In this document: piece by piece, positions 45,196 to 58,132 of the stretch | How the letters are laid out: every line of letters begins with the position of its first letter | Position numbering within the stretch: position 1 is the stretch's first letter | DNA from: Glutinoglossum americanum | Taxonomy: Eukaryota > Ascomycota > Geoglossomycetes > Geoglossales > Geoglossaceae | Reading direction: 5' to 3' | Length of the DNA stretch: 64,000 nt | Assembly (NCBI GenBank): GCA_020080175.1 | Contig: JAGHQL010000003.1 | Location: 62,001 to 126,000 of the forward strand | Position numbers and translations under genes: made by a program | Notes under the pieces: model-generated | Told to the model about the DNA's origin: nothing | The model's database searches: none | The model's input: the letters and a program-made list of their open reading frames with translations, nothing else

Positions 45196-48100
45196 CAGAT
45201 GTGTGTACGGAACTCGAGAAGTTGTCGTGACTTGAAAATTTATATCCTGTTAAATTGGAGTGAGCGCCTGGAAACTTGTATATGGACTATAAGGGGGGTG
45301 ATGGCGGGATCCTAACACACCTTTTTATGGATTGAACCGACTAACGGCTCTTGACTGCAGCGGTCGGTACCCCCAGACTACTGGGTGGTTAAAAGTTGCC
45401 GGGTCCTGGAACAGAAAAAGCGTGGAGGTATCGCAACCTGGGGCAGATATGCGCTCAGATTGCAGGGACAGACGGGAGGATACCCATTAAGAGCAAAGGT
45501 CTTTGGGTCCGTGCTTTCCGTCCGGGGATGTGGGTTGGTTCGTGTGAGATCCAGCGAAAAGCCACAGGCGGCCATCCCTGGCCTTCCATCCTCCCATGCC
45601 CTGTGTGAGAGGTGAGTGGGAGGGAGAGTCGAGCAGCACGACGCGTGGGTTGGGAGTTGCTCACGTACGGGTGCGTGGGTGTGGAAGCATGGGTCTTTCA
45701 TCATGGCGCAAGCTGGCTAGCCCAGAGCTGTGCCTAGGAAACGGCCGTCACGGTAGAAAAGTTAAATTGTAGCAGCATGGGGTAACATCAAAGTCTCCCA
45801 CGCTTTCTCACTCTATCCCACTCAAGCAGGAGCGGTCATGCACGGCTCACAGAGAAAAGCAAAACAACATTCGCCCAAGCCACCAACTAGGCATCTCGGC
45901 GACCGGATAATGTGAGTTGCGGACTGCGGATGCTTACTGCGTAGTCATGGAATGAATGGCAATGTGGAGTGGCGATCTCCAAGCAGCATGATGGCCGATG
46001 CGCAACAAATGACCCATCCACGCAAGCCGCCGCATACCGCTCTGTCTCACGAAGACATTCTATAGGCTCTTCTTTGGTGGTTGGGGCTTGCTGGAAACCC
46101 TACCTTCCCAAAATATGACAGCGCCTGTTTGGGCGCAGGCAGGTAGTCTCGATCAGCAAAGACAAAGGCTGTGTGTGATCACCGCCAAAGGTCGCTGGGC
46201 TGAGTTTTGCGGGATTACTCCGTCCACTGCTTGCTTGTTGGAAGGGGGAAGTGGAACAACCCTGCCTGCACCTGCACTACCGCCATGGTGCAATGGTCTT
46301 GGCCTTACCACGAGTCCTTGCGGCAAAGTCCTTGCTGCGCACCGCTAACTAACTGGGATATTGAGTGCGGTGAGGGCCACACCTTCAGGGCTAGTGTTCG
46401 GCGACCCTCGTCTCCTTGTTCCCTTTCCGTGGGGCTGGTCCAGATGCTCAGATGCCAAACCCGCAAAAACCGCGAAACCGAACTGGGGGGTCGCACTGCA
46501 AGTAGCCCGACATAAGCCTCGACCGGTCTGGGCCCCAAGGCGTTTGGAAGACCTATCGGGGGTTAGCACGGTTAGCACCATCGAATGGTTGGATGGTATT
46601 CTAATGATTCTAATGCATCATGCATCGATGGATCGAGTAAGTAAAAGCCTGCCATCCTCCACTCTTTGCTCTAGCGTCAACAGGTGCGCTAAGCTATTCA
46701 CATCCTGGCCAAGAAAAGTGCTTTAGAATACAGTTTGCTCGAACCGATGCTAAAAATCGACAGTTCGAAGGCGGGCAGCGGCTTCGGTGCTCTTCCACGC
46801 CGCCGATGCTGCAAATGAACGCGCATGCACGGCTTTCATATTGCCACCGTCTCCTGGAACATCGTCACTATCCCGATGGTTAAACTTTAAGGAAAACAAA
46901 GGAGAAGGAAAAATAAGCCATGAGCTGAAGCCCATCACGAACCAGGACGAGGGCCACAGCTCTGCAAGTTGCAGGCGAACACCCGGAAATACTTCGGCAC
47001 CATGACGGCAAGGCAGCAAATTTGCAATTTTGTGACCAAACAACATGCTCGTACGAGCGACTTCGGTGACTCCCTTACGGGTTACTCTATGCGGATGCGT
47101 TGGTGCGTGTCTCAGCCATAGAGGAATAATCTAGATGGAGTGGCCCCGAACGACCGTTTTTCATTGCTCTTCCTTGCGAGACACTCCAATCAGTGCGTCG
47201 GGCTGGCAAATTCCAAAAACTTTTTGGTCGCAGCCAGGATGGCGATCGCCCTTTACATGTTTCGCCAGCGCTTACCCGTACAACTACATCTGTGTGAACA
47301 TTCCTTCCTGAGATGTGACCAACGGGCCCTACAAACCCTTCCTAAGCCAATCTAACCCTTTCTCCAATAGTTGGTGCTCGGTAAACTGTTACTGTGCAGC
47401 AAGTCGGAACCGTGTCATAGCCCTGCACGAAACCTGCATGGACTGGGGTTCAGTCACGCCGCTTCCCAGCCTAAATGCCTGAATCCCGTATCTGACGGTG
47501 GAGTGGCGTCCAGTCACAAGAGACGCCGCCCAGAGTCTCGCGTGCCTCACCATCGAGTCATCGTGGGATTTTTCCGTTCTTGCAGGATATGCGCTTTCAC
47601 CGAGTCATTCGCTTGGGAGTGGGCATCGAGTGCGCCCTATTGATCCTCATCGAGGCTTCGTGTTCGCGCTTCGCCAGCCGTGTGACCGTACGAGGTAAGA
47701 GTCCACAACATGCACACTATCTACCCGCAAGTGGGCAAGGTCATAACCCAGATCCAATAATTATAATTTAGGAGAGACAGGAAGGCGCCTGCCTCCGGAT
47801 CAGCACGTACACTAGGGCGGAAAAAAGTATGGAGAAACCCCAACACTTTCGACGCGCGTTCGTGGAAGCTTCCGATCACAAAAAAAGCAGGTATGATGTG
47901 CATTTAATAGCCTGGTCCGTCCCACTAGAGGCTGAGGCACGGGACGTTGTCTCTGCTGCTTAACGAAGCATGTGGCGTGCGCTCGGGACTTGGTGGTCCG
48001 GAACACGATGGTCTGTTCGCGCGGCAGTTAGCATCACTCACCCAACCCTTGATGGGGGTCCATGCGTGTTTCGTTTTTCGATGCGGCAGGGTAGAGTTAC

Positions 48101-49818
48101 TACGTACAACATACATAGAAAGCGCAAATAAAGAGGGCCAGTCTAACATACAAGGATGCTGCCTGGATGCCTTACTACGCGGCATGTAAAAATGGCCCGT
48201 GGTCATGAGCCGAGGCAGTATCATACGTTGGTGGCGGGATAAGGGGTGGTGGGTGTTCATGCCGAAAAAAAAGCCTGGTAACTTGGGAATGTCGTCACTC
48301 GACAGCTGCCCCAGCCTGACCGCCTATCTACTCTGCGCGATACGAGAGCCCATTTAAACCCTCTCATTGGCGCATGCGGCCCAACCATTCACAACATCTT
48401 GCTTAAACCAATCGGGGTCGCGCAGAAATTTCGGGTGTGCCCTTGATTCCAAAACAGACTACTGAGAAAACAAAATATCAACAAATAAAATATACCTTGA
48501 CTGTGTTCCCAAATTTGAGGAGTTGGCGATCGGCCAGCCCCTGAAGCCCCGAGATTAGTAACAATCTCAGCCGTTCAGCGAGTACGATGCAGGCCGGCCA
48601 CTACGGAATAAGCAATTTCTCGCTAAGCAGATGGATAGAAGGGGATGCTATCCTGTACTGTACCAACAGCGGGCCGAAAGCCGTCAACATCGTGATGTAG
48701 GTAGAAGCAGCAGCTAACTAACTGTTGCCTGGGTCCCCGCGAAACATCTGATTGCTGGACTGCCTGGTTACCGATTCATCTTCACATGCTTTAATGGATA
48801 TGGGGTTCAGAACCCGTAAAACCTCCCTGGATTTGGAAATTAGGCAGCCTAGCCTAAAGCTATTCCCATCCGCGTCTACTGGCTGTGAAGCTAACCAGCT
48901 GCTTGAGTTATCCAACGAATTACAGATTGCTGCAACAACATAAAACGGAAAACCCCCAACGGGTCCGCCAAGAAAAAATAGTAGCAAAAATATCACGCTG
49001 GAAAGTGGATACCGCCATAGGAATTCAAGTGACAACAAGGGAGGACTAACACCAGCCTCCTCTAGGCTCGGACAAGGTCACATCCCTCACACCAAACAGC
49101 TTACTCTGCGGTCATCGGTGTTCGAACCACCCATGGACTGGCAAATCTTGGATCTTCCTTTTAAGGCGATCGCGGAAGGAGGTGCTGGGCACGACGAAAT
49201 TCCTTTTAGTGAACGTGCTGGCCGAGGCTCATTTGAAAGCACAGGTAATGGCGGAATAAGATTCTCTTAGTTCTAGGCCCACTTAGCTTAGCGCATACAA
49301 GGCTGAAGTCGACTGTTCCGAGGCTCTGCCGCGCCCCGTATTGCAAGAACCTGGTCAACCAGAGCCCATCGTCTAAATAGGGCCATTCTTAAATCGGAAG
49401 AAGGAGAAGAGGCAGAGCTGTGAAATCCTGAGCGGGACTTTTAGATTAAGTAGATTTATTAATCGTCTACTCGATTTCTACTTGGTGTAAATGCGAGCGT
49501 TAGATTGAGGTGGTATGCCAAGTCCCACGCAATCATGAGTTTCTTCCGTCCACCAATCCAGATCGTTTAGACGTAAACATAGTGCAATGGCCTCTCCAGG
49601 AATATCACAGAATATTCTAGATGCACACCGCTCGAAAGAGGCCGATGACGAGGTCTGTCCAGATTAGTAGTTTTCCGATTGATACAAGCTGATCCCTTTT
49701 ACCTAAAGTTTCATGGAGAGTCAAGCGCCAGCGAGTCGGAACAGCAACATGCTCTCGAGGTACAAGCAACTTGAATACTGACGAATGGGCAACTCGCTGA
49801 CGAGTTTCATGGAAGGTA
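45196..49818. other. 4.6-kb gene-empty region
   Basis: The longest space in the window, between the disordered protein and NAD kinase, which are transcribed away from each other. It has average base composition and no supported gene, tRNA or terminal repeats. The longest open frames are about 120 codons and show no family resemblance. The part next to 49818 may contain a non-coding or short coding first exon of NAD kinase. Confidence 0.45.
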
Positions 49819-51358
49819 ATGTTTGACAATGAGTGTCCTCATCGGCGTAAATCATCGCTTGTTTCATCCGATGGGTTGGGTTTGTCGAGACAGCATAAAT
49901 CGACGACTTGTTTTGTACACTCTCTCCTAGAGGTCCAGAAGAAGGAACGAGCTTGTGTGCGTAAAAAAGGCTCAAAGAGCACCCCTACGGCCGCGAGTAC
50001 TTCAGTCGATTTCGCCAAGACCGATTCACGACTTTTGACAAAGAGGCAATTGTCCGATATGGCCTGGGGTGTCCGGGAGCTCTCTAAGAAGTTGGCAAGT
50101 ATTCGACTCAAGATGCAGGTACGGACGGTATTTCTTCTTACGAAGGCGTACGATGAGACACTTCTCGAATTCACAAGGGAGGTTGCCGAGTGGCTCTTGT
50201 CTCCAGAAAGAGATTCTGCATATACGGTGTATGCCACCATTGCTACCATTAAAGATAGTATCACTGCTGAGATGAAAATCCAGATATGTGGAGCAAAAGC
50301 TAGAAAGCAATGAAAAATTCGATGCGAGAGGTGTCATCTCAAAAGATCCGTCGTATCAGGAACGCTTGAAGTATTGGACAAATGAGATGTGTGCTAAAAG
50401 TCCGCACACATTCGACTTGATAGTTACTGTATGCTATCCCACGCACTCACCCCAGCACTGGCTGACATATGATTAGCTCGGAGGCGATGGGACCGTCTTG
50501 TATGCCAGCTGGCTTTTTCAGCGAATTGTCCCACCCGTCCTATCATTTGCTTTAGGGTCTCTAGGATTTTTAACCAAATTCGATTACAACCAATTCCCAG
50601 GGGAACTCACGAAAGTCTTTCGAGATGGAATCACAGTCAGCCTAAGGCTTCGATTTGAGGGCACAGTTATGAGGTCAGTCAAAAGGGACACAGATGACCA
50701 GCGAGATCTGGTCGAGGAGCTTGTTGGGGAAGAGTGCGATGACAACCGGACGCACAAGCCCGATGGAACATACCTAATCCTGAACGAGATTGTTATTGAC
50801 CGAGGACCCAATCCAAGTCAGTCCCTCCACTGCCTCCTGCTGGTGTATTGCCTGATGTTCACGCGGACTAGCAATGTCATCCACCGAGATCTTTGGGGAT
50901 GATGAACATTTCACTTCCGTCCAAGCCGACGGTGTCTGTGTGGCAACTCCAACTGGTTCAACCGCATACAACTTGGCTGCAGGCGGTTCGCTCTGCCATC
51001 CAGAAAATCCTGTCATACTTGTCACTGCAATCTGCGCGCATACATTGTCATTCAGACCCATTATATTGCCTGACACTATTGTTTTACGTGTCGGCGTTCC
51101 TTATAACGCTAGGGCGAGCTCATGGGCAAGCTTTGATGGCAGGGAAAGGTGGCTCCGTGACTCCATACCTAGCAGTCACCAGATACTAACACTAGTAGGA
51201 TTGAGATACACCCTGGAGACTATGTCACCATCTCAGCTTCAAGATACCCCTTTGCAAACGTCTTGCCTATGGGGAGGCGCAGCGAGGACTGGGTTAACAG
51301 CATATCACGCACTCTGCAGTGGAACTCCCGTCAGAGACCAAAGAGTTTCACAAATTAG
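49819..51358 (+). CDS. NAD+ kinase (Utr1/Pos5 family)
   Basis: Five exons, joined at [28 protein letters not shown](T)|MSSTEIFG and DGRE(R)|IEIHPGDYV. The catalytic and NAD-binding motifs are [59 protein letters not shown] and [13 protein letters not shown]. It ends [19 protein letters not shown], as in Utr1 relatives. The N-terminal [13 protein letters not shown] and [13 protein letters not shown] are typical of fungal cytosolic NAD kinases. It makes NADP+ from NAD+ and ATP. The start at 49819 is the first in-frame ATG, but homologues often have longer N termini, so a 5' exon in the empty region upstream is possible. Glyoxalase II follows in the same direction after 279 bp. Confidence 0.9.
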
Positions 51359-51637
51359 CAATAGAGCGAAACAGCAGTTGAATATGGGGCGCTTGACGCC
51401 GCTGCCACTGGAAGGTTCAGACTCGATCACGTGATGATAAGACAACATGCAAGCTGAAACAAGACAACACCCATTATCAATATTCTCTCTAATGAGCCAG
51501 TTGACTCTCACGCGAGTAACTAAATCTCGGCCACCGAATCTAATTATTGCTAGCGTGTGTTTCACCCTCACTCCACCTGTAGGTAGAAATTAGGCTACGA
51601 GAGCTGAGTAGGCCTGCAGCTTGTCGTCGCACGTACT

Positions 51638-52978
51638 ATGCATATCCAGTCGATTCCCATGTGTGAGCGGAAACCTAGCCCCCACCGGAGGTTCCCTGTA
51701 CTGTTGCACCGGGAAAAGGCGCTGATGCCTCGGATTCTACAGGGACGGGGAAAAGTGACAATTATGCATACCTGGTCATTGATGATGGGACGAAAGATGC
51801 GGTCATTATCGACCCCGCGCACCCTGATGAGTAGGTCGACGGATTAGGGCAAATGGTGCCAGTAACTAACGTTTCTTGCCAGGGTTGCACCAGTTTTGCA
51901 AGAACAGATAGATGCTGGGCAGATAAACCTCAAGGGAATCATCAATACTCACCAGTGAGCTCACCAAGAGCTGGTGGATGCATGACGGTACTGACAACCA
52001 GTGGACCAGTCATTGGGATCATGCAGGTGGTAACAAAGAGATGGTCAGTTGTCGGATTTTCTGGTGGAAAGTCCCGTTTACTTACGATGCCATCAGCTTG
52101 CTCGCTTCAAAGGCCTTCCAATCTACGGAGGGAAGAACTGCGAGGCCGTAACAAATCAGTTAAAAGATGGCGATTCCTTCAGGATTGGGCAGGGGGTATT
52201 GGCCAAGGCCTTACACACTCCGTGTCACACTCAGGATAGCATTTGTTATTTCCTCGAGGACGGTGATGATCGAGCTGTTTTTACCGGAGATACCCTTTTC
52301 ATCGGTGGTATGTCAAATATGTCAAATCCCCACGCATGCGTGAGGCGCAGACATTCCTTCGTCGCGGCCCCCACCAACACAATAAACAGAAGAATAGTAG
52401 CTGAGTTACGATAAAAGGCTGCGGCCGCTTTTTCGAAGGTACAGCCGCAGAGATGCATACAGCGCTCAACAAGACGCTTGCCGCTCTCCCAGACGAAACT
52501 AGGGTCTACGTAAGTATATCTCATACATGTTATCATTGCTTTTGTGCATGCGGGATTTTGCTAGTTGGCTGATTGACACGACCACAACAACGATCAGCCT
52601 GGCCACGAGTATACGGCGGCGAACGCCAAATTCGCCATGTCGGTGCTACAGTCGGACCCGATCAAGAAGCTACAAGCGTTTGCGGAAAGCAATAAAGAGA
52701 CGCAGGGGAAATTTACCATTGGAGATGAGAAGGTCAGTTACTTCCTGGCAATTAATTATCAGGGATAAGACGCCCGGCTAAGTTCGTCAACAAAAGCTAC
52801 ATAATGTCTTCATGAGAGTTGAGGTAATAAATTGCCATCCTATCCCCGCCCCTTCGGCGTTCCCGAGCACTAACCCGCCACAATTAAAAAGGATCCCGAG
52901 ATACAGAAAGTAACCGGCCAAACTAACCCCGTTGAAGTAATGGCTAGGCTTAGGGAGTTGAAGAATAACTTCAAGTGA
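51638..52978 (+). CDS. Hydroxyacylglutathione hydrolase (glyoxalase II)
   Basis: Nine small exons give about 255 residues. The protein begins [20 protein letters not shown]. Metallo-beta-lactamase motifs are all present once introns are removed: [11 protein letters not shown] (split after the second His), [33 protein letters not shown] and the metal His in [15 protein letters not shown]. The C-terminal helical domain has VGQ-type [20 protein letters not shown]. It hydrolyses S-lactoylglutathione to D-lactate in methylglyoxal detoxification. No presequence is seen, so the cytosolic form is likely. Eight introns in ~250 codons is the highest density in the window. Its last exon ends at the TGA after ELKNNFK. 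Confidence 0.92.
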
Positions 52979-54859
52979 ATGCGTAGCAATCCCCTCTAAT
53001 GCCTAGCCCAGCCCGCTGATGACGATCTATTTTTCACGGTATTTCTGCCTTCTTTAGCTATGCAATGTAATTTCAGTGGGAAATTCCCAAATAAATACAC
53101 CGTCCCCTAGGCTTACCATTTTCGGGTGACACCCCACGACGGAATTCAACTACACCTTTCATGCCCATGGTTACCCAACAGCTAGGCAATCTCCCGGTGC
53201 GGGGCCGTCGTTGTGACATCAAGCAAATTGTTTCCAAATTGCTTGATGCGCCCTAGCGATTTTCAAAATTAGCCTTTGAAGCTGTAACGGGGGAAACACC
53301 GCGAGTGAGTTTACAAATGATTCCAACAAAAGACGGCGCTCGAAACCGGCGTGGCAATGTCTCAAGATCTCAGTTCCACAAAACAGATCTGTATTAACCC
53401 AAATGTCTTTCATGTCTATCCAGGACGATCTATGGGGTCGAGTCATTCCTGTAGCCACTCGAACGAAGGTTGGTTAGTTAGCATTGGCTGCAACACCATT
53501 TTTTGACATCCCGGTTGTTTCATCAGCGCAGCATTGGAATGACTAAAACTCCCCATGCTAGTTCGATAGTGCCTCATTACTATAGCTCAATCGGCGTCGA
53601 GTATATGATCACAAAGCGTCTCTACGAGAAGTTGTCGGAAGAGCGGTGGCTTTGGCACTCGCATGAGCTCGAAATCAAGGCCGGCCTGCCGGGCTGAACC
53701 TGCCCTCGGACGCCAGATATCCATCCAGGTGGGAGAGCAGTAAACATTGGATATCACTTTAAAGAACCCCACAGCTGATGCTCGATATATGCCGACAGCA
53801 TGTGGGAAAAGAGGTCCAGTGATGAGACGCAAGGAAAAATAGGGTATGGGATTTCACTGCGTTTAGAAGTCGAGACAGTACACGGTGAACAAAACTGTGA
53901 GTAGACACTCCAGGCATTGTCCCAACGGGAATTCTCAATTACAACAGCAGGGAAGCAGCAAAAGCCCAAGAAGTACAGGAATTGGAGACGCTACACTCAA
54001 GTGTCATCCTGAAAACCCCTCTGTCTGGCCAATATGAATGGTCTCAGGCGTCGAACTCAGCTAAGAGTTGAGCGGGACTTGAAGGAAAGAACCCTCCGTC
54101 GAAACGTACGGTCCAACATCAATATTGCTTCTCTGTCCACACTCGCGCGTCCTGGTTAGTGTAGACGGCGAGCTCTAGCAAATTTAGAAGCGCTGAATGA
54201 AAGATACTGCGAAGAAATACATTGGTCCTGCGGATATTCAATGGCATTCAATTCCTGTCTAGGATGGAGTCGTGCCATCTTTTTTCGAGATTTACCGTGC
54301 GACAAATACCTACATGTAGTGGAGATTTAGAGAGAAATGAGATTCCTGGTTAGATCTGACGAAGGAGAGCACTGCTCGACGGCGCTGATGGGGTGGCCTT
54401 TGGTGGACGTCTTGGCAAAGCTCAGGGATGCTACCCGCCTCAAGGCTGACCACTCTCTTCAGCTCTTCCCATTTGGACAACCCTTACCCGAACCTTGACG
54501 CTTCGGGTATCAAGAAAATCTAGATGCGGCGGATGGCCTTATGGGCACAGACATTGGAATTCAGCTGAAACCTTTCTTCCAATGAATGTTGTTCATCACC
54601 GCCACCCATCGCTCTCCGAGCAACCCAAATGCCAGATCCGGATGTCTTCCAGAATAAGCAACTTCAATAGGTAACTCGGGGCAAAGCTTTATCAGTTGGC
54701 CATATACTTGGGGTAAAGGGGTATGTGTATCTACCTCCACCCCAAGGTGCCTTAAATTCACTGAAAGGGCCAACCGCAAATAGCTTAGGATAATCTATCG
54801 TTTCCCACGCCGCCCGCTAGTCAGGAAACAAGGAGGACGTTTCACTGATCTCAGCAGAA
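52979..54859. other. Spacer with gene-relic fragments
   Basis: A 1.9-kb region between GLO2 and the carboxypeptidase. It contains the DUF1264-like fragment listed separately, and a minus-strand 72-codon frame (54561-54779) with protein-like composition that I do not recognise. No intact gene is found. Confidence 0.5.
53583..53735 (+). pseudogene. DUF1264 / oil-body-associated-like gene fragment
   Basis: The stretch IGVEYMITKRLYEKLSEE followed by RWLWHSHELEIKAG matches a conserved block of fungal and plant DUF1264 (OBAP) proteins (the IGVEYMI and LWHSH motifs). The frame then meets a TGA where the family continues with a hydrophobic strand. Downstream, RTPDIHPG in another frame may be a remnant of the same gene. 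The rest of the ~200-residue family is not found upstream or downstream. It is read as a broken host-gene copy. The family match is from memory of the motif. Confidence 0.45.
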
Positions 54860-56551
54860 ATGCGCGCCTTGACATGCCTTGTTGCGCTAAGCGTTGGTTA
54901 CTTGGTTTCCGGAACTAATGGTCAAATTGCTGAGCAGAGGGATCCTCTGCCGCTCCAGCGGCCTCTGGGTGGCCTGCATGAGGAGCAGGACAGCGAGTTC
55001 CAGTATTTGACGCAACAGACGAGGCGTAAGTCGGTCGTGAGCGCCGAGCGCAAAACCCTAGGGCCACCAAGTGACTAACTTGCCCTACCGATGCCGACAG
55101 CATTCCAGGTTGACGGAAAGAAGATTCCTGACGTCGATTTCGATGTCGGCGAGTCCTATGCAGGCCTGATGCCTATCTCCTCGGACCCACACGAATCGCG
55201 TAAGCTCTTCTTCTGGTTCTTCCCGACCAGTGACACCCTCGGCAAGGACGAGATCACCATCTGGCTGAATGGCGGTCCTGGGTGCAGTTCCTTCGAGGGC
55301 TTACTCCAGGAAAACGGTCCATTCCTCTGGCAGCCCGGGACGTTCAAGCCCGTGAAGAACCCGTGGTCGTGGACGAACTTAACGAATATGATCTGGGTCG
55401 AGCAGCCAGTTGGCACAGGCTTCTCCCAGGGAACACCGTCCGCGACCAGCGAGAAGGATGTCGCGGCTCAGTTCCTCGGATTTTTCAAGCAGTTCCTCGA
55501 CACGTTTAAAATGTCCAACAAGAAAATCTATATCACGGGGGAATCGTACGCGGGATACTATGTGCCATACATCGCAGACGCAATGTTCAACGCCAGAAAC
55601 ACCAAGTACTACGACGTCCAATCCACGTTAATCTACGACCCTGTCATCGCTGATGATACGCTCCATACCCAAGTTCCCGCAGTGGCGTTTCTCGATTATT
55701 GGGCGCCGCTGTTCGGGCTCGATTCTTCCTTCATGGCGGATATTCACTTTCGCGCTAATAGGTGCGGGTACACGTCATATTTGAAGGATTTCCTAGTATT
55801 CCCACCCCTTGGCACTCTCCCGTTTCCGCCGGATCCCAGAACTCCAGGTTGTGATGTCTTCGGTGATATCTTCACGGCAGCCACGGTGGCGAACCCCTGC
55901 TTCAACATCTACAATATCGCCACCATGTGTCCACTCCTCTGGGATGTCCTCGGTTTCCCCGGCTCCCTCGCGTACCTCCCTCCCGGCGCCAAGATCTACT
56001 TCAACCGCAAGGACGTTAAGCAGGCAATCCACGCACCACTGAGCGTCCAATGGGCTGAATGCACTGACAATCCCGTCTTCAACCCAGCCGATACTAGTCC
56101 TCCGTCGAGTGTAAGTGTTCTTCCCAGCGTCATCGAACGTAGCAAGCGTACCATCATCAGCCAGGGCATGCTCGACATGAGAATCATCACCAATGGCACC
56201 CTCCTAGCGATCCAGAACATGACATGGCACGGCATGATGGGCTTCCAGAGCGAACCCAAGGATGGCTTCTTCGTCCCCTATCACCCACGGGGCCCACTAG
56301 GTACCATGGCCGGGGCGGGCATAATGGGAGTCACACATACCGAGAGAAACTTGACCTGGGTCACGGTTCAGCTCGCAGGGCACATGTACGGTCTCCTGTC
56401 CTCTCAAACTAGTTGTTCCTTCAACGCCCGTACACGCAATCGGGTTCAGACTAACTAATAGTGGAATGAATTTAGGGTTCCGCAATATGCTCCCTCGGCA
56501 GCTTTCAGGCACTTGGAGTTTTTGTTGGGACGGATTAACAGCTTGACGTAG
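54860..56551 (+). CDS. Secreted serine carboxypeptidase (peptidase S10)
   Basis: Three exons; the joins are TQQT(R)|PFQVDGKKIP and LAGHM|VPQYAPSAAF. Residues 1-21 form a signal peptide (ALTCLVALSVGYLVSG). The oxyanion/substrate motif is WLNGGPGCSSFEG. The catalytic Ser is in TGESYAGYYVPYIAD, the Asp in SQGMLDMRIITNG and the His in QLAGHMVPQ, which is completed only by splicing out an intron with a GTACGG donor. Without that splice the frame runs on for 20 unrelated residues. Several N-x-T/S sites (NLT, NGT, NMT) fit secretion. S10 enzymes remove C-terminal residues from peptides, usually at acid pH. The C terminus FRHLEFLLGRINSLT is the normal end of the family. Confidence 0.92.
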
Positions 56552-58132
56552 TGAAGTTAAGCCAGGATTGAGTCCTCTGGGGTGCCCCTTCAGTAAAAGC
56601 CCCGTTCTTGACACTCATTATTGTTTAATTTCCGAGTGATAACTTCTCACTCATCCTACCGTTGGGCCTACTCGTTTAGCTGCGCCCGGATTAGGATTGA
56701 TTATATAGGAATATACAAGCTCTTCTACGGTCTTCGTCGCAATGCGATCCTGGGTATCGGAGAGAACCAAAAATTTAGAAGCCGTCTGGAAGGTTTGCGG
56801 GATGTTTGGTGGGGGCTTTGGTCAGCGAGCCCGCTGTGGATATATTTCCACTGCTGAGCTAGATGCCGAGCAAGTAACCTGTTTAACTCTCAATAAACAA
56901 ATTTTCTGCCCTTAACCTCCCGTTCAGATAAGACTACCTATGGTTTCGGAGAGATCATCTGTCAGGCAAAAATAAGATACAATCCTATTGCCCCGATACC
57001 TGCCTGCAGTCGTGACCCTTTTTAGCAAGGTAAATAAGATAGGAGTTGGGGAATGCCAGTTTATGCAATCTGCACCCCCCACTCGCAACCATATTGAGCG
57101 TAAGGATACCTGCTCCCGTGTACAAACAAAGACTCGGCACTTCCGGAGGTAATGGTTAATCTCTTGGAAAGTTGAAGTAAAAAAGTAGAAAAATGTATAA
57201 TCTCAGTGTGCGCGCAGTGCAACATGTACTTAGCCAGTTCTTGGCCTGGCCTTATTTCCATGGTGGAATATAACTCCTCCGCCTTCGGGCAACATCGAGG
57301 ATAGAAAACCGAAAACCACAGATGTTTTGTCTCCACAGCTACAGAAATAAGTAAAAACTAGCTCTTACTCTGTTATTAGAACCAAACAATCCCATTGATA
57401 TAAGTGGAGGAGGTAATATACTTTCAAAATATATAAAACAATAGTGTATCTATCTAGCACTAAAAAAACAGCTAATAGCTGAAGTTTCTAATGATAAAAT
57501 TATTGTCAAAAACGATCCATCTAATATTTTCAGTAATCGAAGTTCAATTGGATAATAATGAAATACCGCCTCCCCAATTGGCATATGATGGCGTCTTGCA
57601 CTCTCAAATCCTCGAGGGAAAGTTCACTTGAACGTCTCGGACACCACCATAAAAGTCAGCGTGCAAAGCAATATAGTGTTGTTCACGGGCGGGACTCCCG
57701 TAACTCTGAGGACTACCGATGCGTTATAGAGTATATTTTGAGAGAGGCTCCCACGGCCACAGGCGCTCCTCTAGAAGCCACCGCTGTGTCGCCGCATCGC
57801 GTCGTTGTATCATGGCTCAGGAGGGACTTTAGAGCTACGGTGTAGAAGGGATTCCCGCCATAGCCATACCATCGGAAAATAAAAAAGAGGGGGGGTAGAA
57901 GAAATACCCTCGAAAGGTAATCAGGCAAAAAAAAAAAAACGAAATTGCTGCATTCCAGAAATCCGTCTCGATGGACATTCTTCCAAGTCTTCGTTTTTCA
58001 CGATGTTGCTGGTGGGCAGGTTGTCGAGTCCGCGGTGCTTGGGGACTTCCGCGCCAATCCCATCGAACCTCCCTCCCCACCCCGACCGAGCTGCCATCTC
58101 AGAGGCAGGAGCCGCCGAACAGCGCAGCAGCA
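56552..58132. other. Spacer with an AT-rich relic
   Basis: A 1.6-kb region before the bestrophin-like gene. A sharply AT-rich island (about 57360-57556) with protein-like translation is listed separately. The last ~150 bp are the GC-rich leader of the next gene. Confidence 0.5.
57379..57552 (+). pseudogene. AT-rich coding-like relic, family uncertain
   Basis: In one frame this island reads LEPNNPIDISGGGNILSKY, one TAG, then LALKKQLIAEVSNDKIIVK and NDPSNIFSNRSSIG. The (D/E)PNNPxxDISGG pattern recalls the nucleotidyltransferase-associated block of non-canonical poly(A) polymerases (Trf4/Cid14). The AT bias is far from the flanks. Alternatives are a nuclear insertion of mitochondrial DNA or chance. 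No flanking exons were found. Confidence 0.25.

Noticed and set aside
48718-49038. A 106-codon minus-strand frame with a hydrophobic N terminus
   Set aside because: No ATG in a plausible position, no conserved motif and no splice-linked partner.
49110-49135. A GGTGTTCGAACCACC palindrome resembling a tRNA T-arm
   Set aside because: No matching acceptor, D-arm or anticodon arm at the right distances on either strand.
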